From the NCBI GenBank assembly GCA_014380505.1, contig JACMJT010000082.1, forward strand, positions 1 to 17,383: 17,383 bases of DNA, written 5' to 3'. The notes below the pieces were generated by a model that saw only the letters and a list, made by a program, of their open reading frames with translations, had not been told where the DNA came from and searched no databases. The translations under genes were made by a program, and so were the position numbers. Below, piece after piece: positions 14,052-17,383 of the stretch. The stretch's first letter is position 1. Every line of letters begins with the position of its first letter. Source of the DNA: Hyphomicrobiales bacterium. Its GTDB lineage: Bacteria; Pseudomonadota; Alphaproteobacteria; Rhizobiales; Aestuariivirgaceae.

Positions 14052-14099
14052 ATTGCCAACACTGGACACCCGAGTGGCTTTTTGGCTTAAACGCCGGCC

Positions 14100-15290
14100 A
14101 TGGACATGAATCAACACTTGGCCGCCATCACCCCGCAAGCCCGCAACGAGCCTGACAGCGGCATCGTCAAGGCCGCCATGTACGGCTTCGCCAAGCCCGA
14201 TGTCATTCCCTTGTGGGCGGGCGAGGGCAATGTGCCGACGCCGGAGCCATTTGCCCGTGCCGCCAGCGAAAGCCTGCTCAAGGGCGAGACTTTTTACACC
14301 TGGCAGCGCGGCATTCCGGAATTGCGCGACGCATTGGCCCGCTATCACACACGCCACTTCGGCCGGGACTTTTCCCACGAGAATTTCTTCGTCACATCGG
14401 GTGGCATGCAGGCCATCCAGACGATGATCCAGATGGTCGCGGGCGAAGGCGATGAAATCATTATTCCCACTCCCGCATGGCCCAATTACGCAGGGCCGCT
14501 CCGCCTGCAGGGCTCTCGCCCCGTGGAAGTGCCGATGGATTTCGTGAACGGGCGCTGGCGTCTCGATCTCGACCGGCTGTTCGCTGCGATCGGCCCCCGC
14601 ACCCGGGCCATCTGTCTCAACTCGCCATCCAATCCCGTCGGCTGGACCGCGACTCGCGATGAGCTCATCGCCGTGCGCGACCAATGCCGCAAGCGCGGCA
14701 TCTGGATTTTCGGCGATGAGGTCTATTCACGCTTCTACTATGGCGCGCGAAGCGAAACCCGCGCACCTTCCTTCCTCGACATCTGCGATGACGAGGAAAT
14801 GCTGCTGCTCGCCAATACCTTTTCCAAGAATTGGGCGATGACCGGCTGGCGCGTCGGCTGGCTGCAGGCACCGAAGACCCTGGGGGCCGCCATCGAACGC
14901 ATCATCCAGTACAACACCAGCGGCACGCCCGCCTTCCTGCAACGGGGCTGCGTGGCAGCACTCGACCACGGCGAGGATTTTATCGCAAGCCAAGTGGCCA
15001 AGGCACGGGCCAACCGCGACATGACAGCGAACCTTCTGGCCGCCATGCCAAGGGTGCGCTTTGAAATTCCTCCCGGAGCTTTTTACATGTTTTTCGCGGT
15101 GGATGGCATGACCGACTCGACCGCCACGACGCTCCGCATCATCGACGAGGCAGGCGTTGGCTTTGCTCCGGGCGCCACCTTTGGTCCCGGAGGCGAAGGC
15201 CATTTGCGCATGTGTTACCTGCGTGACACGGTCAAGATCGAAGAGGCGCTCCACCGATTCGGCCGCTGGTTGAAAGCGGCGCGCACCTAG
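14100..15290 (+). CDS. Class I/II pyridoxal-phosphate aminotransferase
   Basis: A 396-residue fold-type I aminotransferase of the aspartate aminotransferase superfamily. Key residues are visible: Asn 178 in NSPSNP, Asp 206 and Tyr 209 in FGDEVYS, cofactor-binding Lys 243 in TFSKNWAMTGWRVGW, Arg 251 in the same motif, and Arg 370 in GHLRMCYL, the expected substrate-carboxylate binder. The substrate is not predictable. An in-frame stop at 14088 limits the start to ATG 14100 or 14106, and neither has a clear ribosome binding site. It follows the second permease by 48 bases on the same strand, suggesting that it acts on the imported amino acid. Its TAG stop overlaps the reverse-strand TAG of hemW within CTAG (15287-15290). 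Annotation as AspC or as another named enzyme would be overreach. Confidence 0.92.
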   Translation: MDMNQHLAAITPQARNEPDSGIVKAAMYGFAKPDVIPLWAGEGNVPTPEPFARAASESLLKGETFYTWQRGIPELRDALARYHTRHFGRDFSHENFFVTSGGMQAIQTMIQMVAGEGDEIIIPTPAWPNYAGPLRLQGSRPVEVPMDFVNGRWRLDLDRLFAAIGPRTRAICLNSPSNPVGWTATRDELIAVRDQCRKRGIWIFGDEVYSRFYYGARSETRAPSFLDICDDEEMLLLANTFSKNWAMTGWRVGWLQAPKTLGAAIERIIQYNTSGTPAFLQRGCVAALDHGEDFIASQVAKARANRDMTANLLAAMPRVRFEIPPGAFYMFFAVDGMTDSTATTLRIIDEAGVGFAPGATFGPGGEGHLRMCYLRDTVKIEEALHRFGRWLKAART

Positions 15291-16438
15291 ACCGCCAATT
15301 CCTGAATCACCGCGTTGAGCACGCGGCGGCCAGCCGGCGTGGCTCGCAATGTGGAGCCCTTACGATCGACGAGGCCCATGGACTTCAGCCCCGCGATTTT
15401 CACGGGATCAATGGGCCGTCCGGCAAGGGCCTCGTAGCGGCCAGTGTCGATGCCTTCCGAGACGCGCAGTCCCATCAGCAGATATTCGCTGGCTTGCTCG
15501 GAGTTTGCAACGCCAACGTCCTCAACGATGCCGGTACCGCGTGTGATGACGAGATTACGCCAGGTCTCGGGGTGCTTTTCGGCGATAAGGGCGCGGCGGT
15601 TCTCGCCATCGCCCAGGCGGCTATGAGCACCGGGACCGGCGCCCGCATATTCGCCATAGCGCCAATAGAGCAGATTGTGCCGCGACTCATGGTCCGGTGC
15701 TGCATGGTTTGAAACTTCGTAAGCCGGTAGCCCCGCAGCTTCCGTTAATTCCTGCGTGACATCGTAAAGATCGGCGGCGCGATCCTCCGGCGGCACGGCA
15801 AGCGCTCCCCGCGCGTGGAGATCGGCAAAGGCCGTGCCCGGCTCGATGGTGAGCTGATAGAGCGACATATGGCCCCGCTGTTCGCCGAGTGCCTGTGTGA
15901 GCTCGGCGCGCCAGTTCGCCACCGTTTGTTTGGGCCGTGCGTAAATCAGATCGAAGGACACGCGGGGAAAAATCTTCACCGCCAGCCGGAAGGCGGCAAT
16001 GGCTTCGGCGGCGGAATGCTGGCGGCCCAACGCCTGAAGATCGGCATCGTTCAAGGCCTGTACGCCGACCGAAACGCGATTGACGCCCGCCGTGCGATAG
16101 CCGCGGAAATTTTCCGCCTCGATGCTCGTGGGGTTGGCTTCGAGAGTCGTCTCAACGCCGGGCGATACACTCCACTGCCGCGAGATCGTTTCCAGCACAT
16201 GGCCGACGGCTTCTGGCGGCATCAGCGACGGTGTGCCGCCGCCAAAGAAGATGCTGGTCACGGTTCTGCCCGGTGTACGTGCGGCGAACCACTCAAGCTC
16301 GGTGGCCAACGCCCGGGCAAACGCCATGGCATCGATGGGCTTGTGCCGTACGTGGGAATTGAAATCGCAGTAGGGACACTTGGCCTTGCAGAAGGGCCAA
16401 TGCACATAGACGCCGAAGGCTGGTTCAGAAGATGGCAT
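15287..16438 (-). CDS. hemW: HemW-like radical SAM protein (heme chaperone family)
   Basis: A radical SAM protein of the HemW group, often mislabelled oxygen-independent coproporphyrinogen III oxidase; HemW proteins bind and deliver heme. The 383-residue product starts [20 protein letters not shown]. Its iron-sulphur ligands Cys 17, 21 and 24 lie in a CxxxCxxC motif (CKAKCPYC), and the next conserved pieces are [17 protein letters not shown] and [12 protein letters not shown]. True HemN has a further upstream Cys and a longer N-terminus, both absent here, which supports HemW. ATG 16438 overlaps the end of rdgB by 14 bases. An upstream start at 16480 is possible but would extend further into rdgB. 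It is the last gene of rph-rdgB-hemW. Confidence 0.93.
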   Translation of the reverse strand: MPSSEPAFGVYVHWPFCKAKCPYCDFNSHVRHKPIDAMAFARALATELEWFAARTPGRTVTSIFFGGGTPSLMPPEAVGHVLETISRQWSVSPGVETTLEANPTSIEAENFRGYRTAGVNRVSVGVQALNDADLQALGRQHSAAEAIAAFRLAVKIFPRVSFDLIYARPKQTVANWRAELTQALGEQRGHMSLYQLTIEPGTAFADLHARGALAVPPEDRAADLYDVTQELTEAAGLPAYEVSNHAAPDHESRHNLLYWRYGEYAGAGPGAHSRLGDGENRRALIAEKHPETWRNLVITRGTGIVEDVGVANSEQASEYLLMGLRVSEGIDTGRYEALAGRPIDPVKIAGLKSMGLVDRKGSTLRATPAGRRVLNAVIQELAV

Positions 16439-17024
16439 CGGCCAGCTTCCGGAATGCCCGCGCCCGGTGGGACATGGCATGTTTTTGTATGGGCTCCATC
16501 TCGCCGAACGTCATGTCGAAGCCATCGGGCACGAACATGGGGTCGTAGCCGAAGCCGAGGGTGCCGCGCGGCGGCCAGACGAGTTGGCCATCGACGCGGC
16601 CCTCGAATATTTCGTGAATGCCGTCTGGCCAGGCGATACACAGTGCACTGACGAAATGGGCATTGCGTTCCGTGGCACCCTTCGCCTGTAATTTCTCCTC
16701 GACATTGCGCATGGCCATGGCGAAATCCTTCGCAGGCCCCGCCCAGCGCGCCGAATAGACGCCGGGTTGGCCTTCCAGCGCATCGACGCAAAGGCCGGAA
16801 TCGTCGGCAAGCGCGGGAAGCCCGGAACCTAACGCCGAATGCAGCGCCTTGAGCCGGGCATTGCCCACGAAACTCGCCTCCGTCTCTTCGGGCTCGGAAA
16901 TGCCAAGCGATCCCGCCGATACCGCCACGATACCGTAGGGCCCAAGGAGATCGTTGATCTCCCTGAGCTTGCCCGGATTGTGGGTGGCCACGGCGAGACG
17001 CTGGCCCCCAAGCTTGCGGCTCAT
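16425..17024 (-). CDS. rdgB: XTP/dITP pyrophosphatase (Ham1/RdgB)
   Basis: RdgB hydrolyses non-canonical purine triphosphates (dITP, XTP, dXTP) to monophosphates and so keeps deaminated bases out of DNA. The 199-residue product has the family length and motifs: THNPGK (14-19), ADDSGL (73-78, catalytic Asp region), GVYSARWAG (88-96), GFGYDPMF (158-165) and SHRARA (185-190). It starts at ATG 17024, overlapping the rph stop by four bases (ATGA), and its own end overlaps the hemW start. The order rph-rdgB-hemW is widespread in alphaproteobacteria and implies one coupled transcript. Confidence 0.97.
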   Translation of the reverse strand: MSRKLGGQRLAVATHNPGKLREINDLLGPYGIVAVSAGSLGISEPEETEASFVGNARLKALHSALGSGLPALADDSGLCVDALEGQPGVYSARWAGPAKDFAMAMRNVEEKLQAKGATERNAHFVSALCIAWPDGIHEIFEGRVDGQLVWPPRGTLGFGYDPMFVPDGFDMTFGEMEPIQKHAMSHRARAFRKLADAIF

Positions 17025-17383
17025 GCCACGGCCGCCTTCTGCATCGCCACGAGTTCGCCAATGCCCTTGCTGGCCAGCGCCAAGAGTTCCAGCAGTGCCT
17101 CCTGGGAGAAGGGCTCACCTTCAGCCGTGCCTTGAATCTCCACAATGCCACCCGCTCCAGTCATGACGAAATTGGCGTCGGTTCCCGCCGTCGAATCCTC
17201 GGCGTAGTCGAGATCGAGCACGCCCACGCCGCCGTGGATGCCGCAGGAGATCGCCGCCACATGATCCTTGAGCGGCCAGGCCTTGAACATGGAGCGAGCC
17301 TGCATCCATTTCAGGCAATCATGCAGCGCCACCCAACTTCCGGTGATCGCCGCCGTCCGGGTCCCGCCATCGGCCTGGATCAC
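17021..17383 (-). CDS. rph: Ribonuclease PH (C-terminal part, cut by window edge)
   Basis: RNase PH is a phosphorolytic 3'-5' exoribonuclease that trims tRNA 3' ends and acts in structured RNA turnover. The visible 120 residues are the C-terminal half of a protein normally about 240 long; the N-terminus lies beyond position 17383. Diagnostic motifs are [18 protein letters not shown] at the edge, the [18 protein letters not shown] segment with the conserved metal and catalytic Asp residues, and [16 protein letters not shown]. It overlaps rdgB by four bases, so it is the first visible gene of rph-rdgB-hemW. There is no sign of the frameshift that inactivates rph in Escherichia coli K-12 in the part seen. 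Confidence 0.96.
   Translation of the reverse strand: MIQADGGTRTAAITGSWVALHDCLKWMQARSMFKAWPLKDHVAAISCGIHGGVGVLDLDYAEDSTAGTDANFVMTGAGGIVEIQGTAEGEPFSQEALLELLALASKGIGELVAMQKAAVA

Noticed and set aside
14052..14099. Possible terminator between permease 2 and the aminotransferase (GCCAA/TTGGC with inner CACT/AGTG and a T-run).
   Set aside because: The helices are short and interrupted by a bulge, and the T-run lies inside the structure rather than after it. Operon continuity is at least as likely.

Overview
The window reads as a chromosomal segment of an alphaproteobacterium, most likely of the order Hyphomicrobiales (Rhizobiales). The reasons are the GC-rich coding sequence, the gene set dapE-truA-fmt-def plus dnaX-ybaB-recR, a small SRP RNA of the alphaproteobacterial type directly before dnaX, a DnaX that has lost most of its zinc-binding cysteines, and two kinds of palindromic repeat common in that order. 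A genus cannot be named from sequence alone.

Layout. (1) 1-3543, amino-acid and translation housekeeping: the 3' part of dapE (+), then truA, fmt and def on the minus strand. A small AT-rich gene on the plus strand (1688-1921) sits between fmt and truA, and a large inverted repeat lies between def and fmt. (2) 3638-6729, plus strand: a GYD-domain protein, the SRP RNA gene ffs, then dnaX-ybaB-recR, an overlapping operon for clamp loading, a nucleoid protein and recombinational repair. (3) 6853-10138: a TadG-like von Willebrand factor A protein (+), a double-hairpin repeat, rmuC (-), a 364-base gap with a terminator-like hairpin on the minus strand, and mscL (+). (4) 10145-15290, accessory metabolic cassette: a TetR-type regulator (-) divergent from a polar amino-acid ABC transporter (binding protein, ATPase, two permeases) followed by a class I aminotransferase. 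A perfect 16-base palindrome lies in the divergent promoter region. (5) 15287-17383, minus strand: the housekeeping operon rph-rdgB-hemW, with rph cut by the window end.

How the parts work together. Regions 1, 2 and 5 are conserved core functions. Region 4 looks like a self-contained uptake and transamination unit: the TetR protein probably represses from the palindrome, the periplasmic protein binds an amino acid (the carboxylate-binding Arg and amino-binding Asp are both present), the ATPase and permeases import it, and the aminotransferase probably starts its breakdown or conversion. The substrate cannot be read from the sequence. No CRISPR array, phage, insertion sequence, tRNA or rRNA gene was seen. 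The best candidates for something undescribed are the TetR/ABC/aminotransferase unit, the small gene antisense to the presumed fmt-truA transcript, and the possible unannotated leftward transcript in the rmuC-mscL gap.
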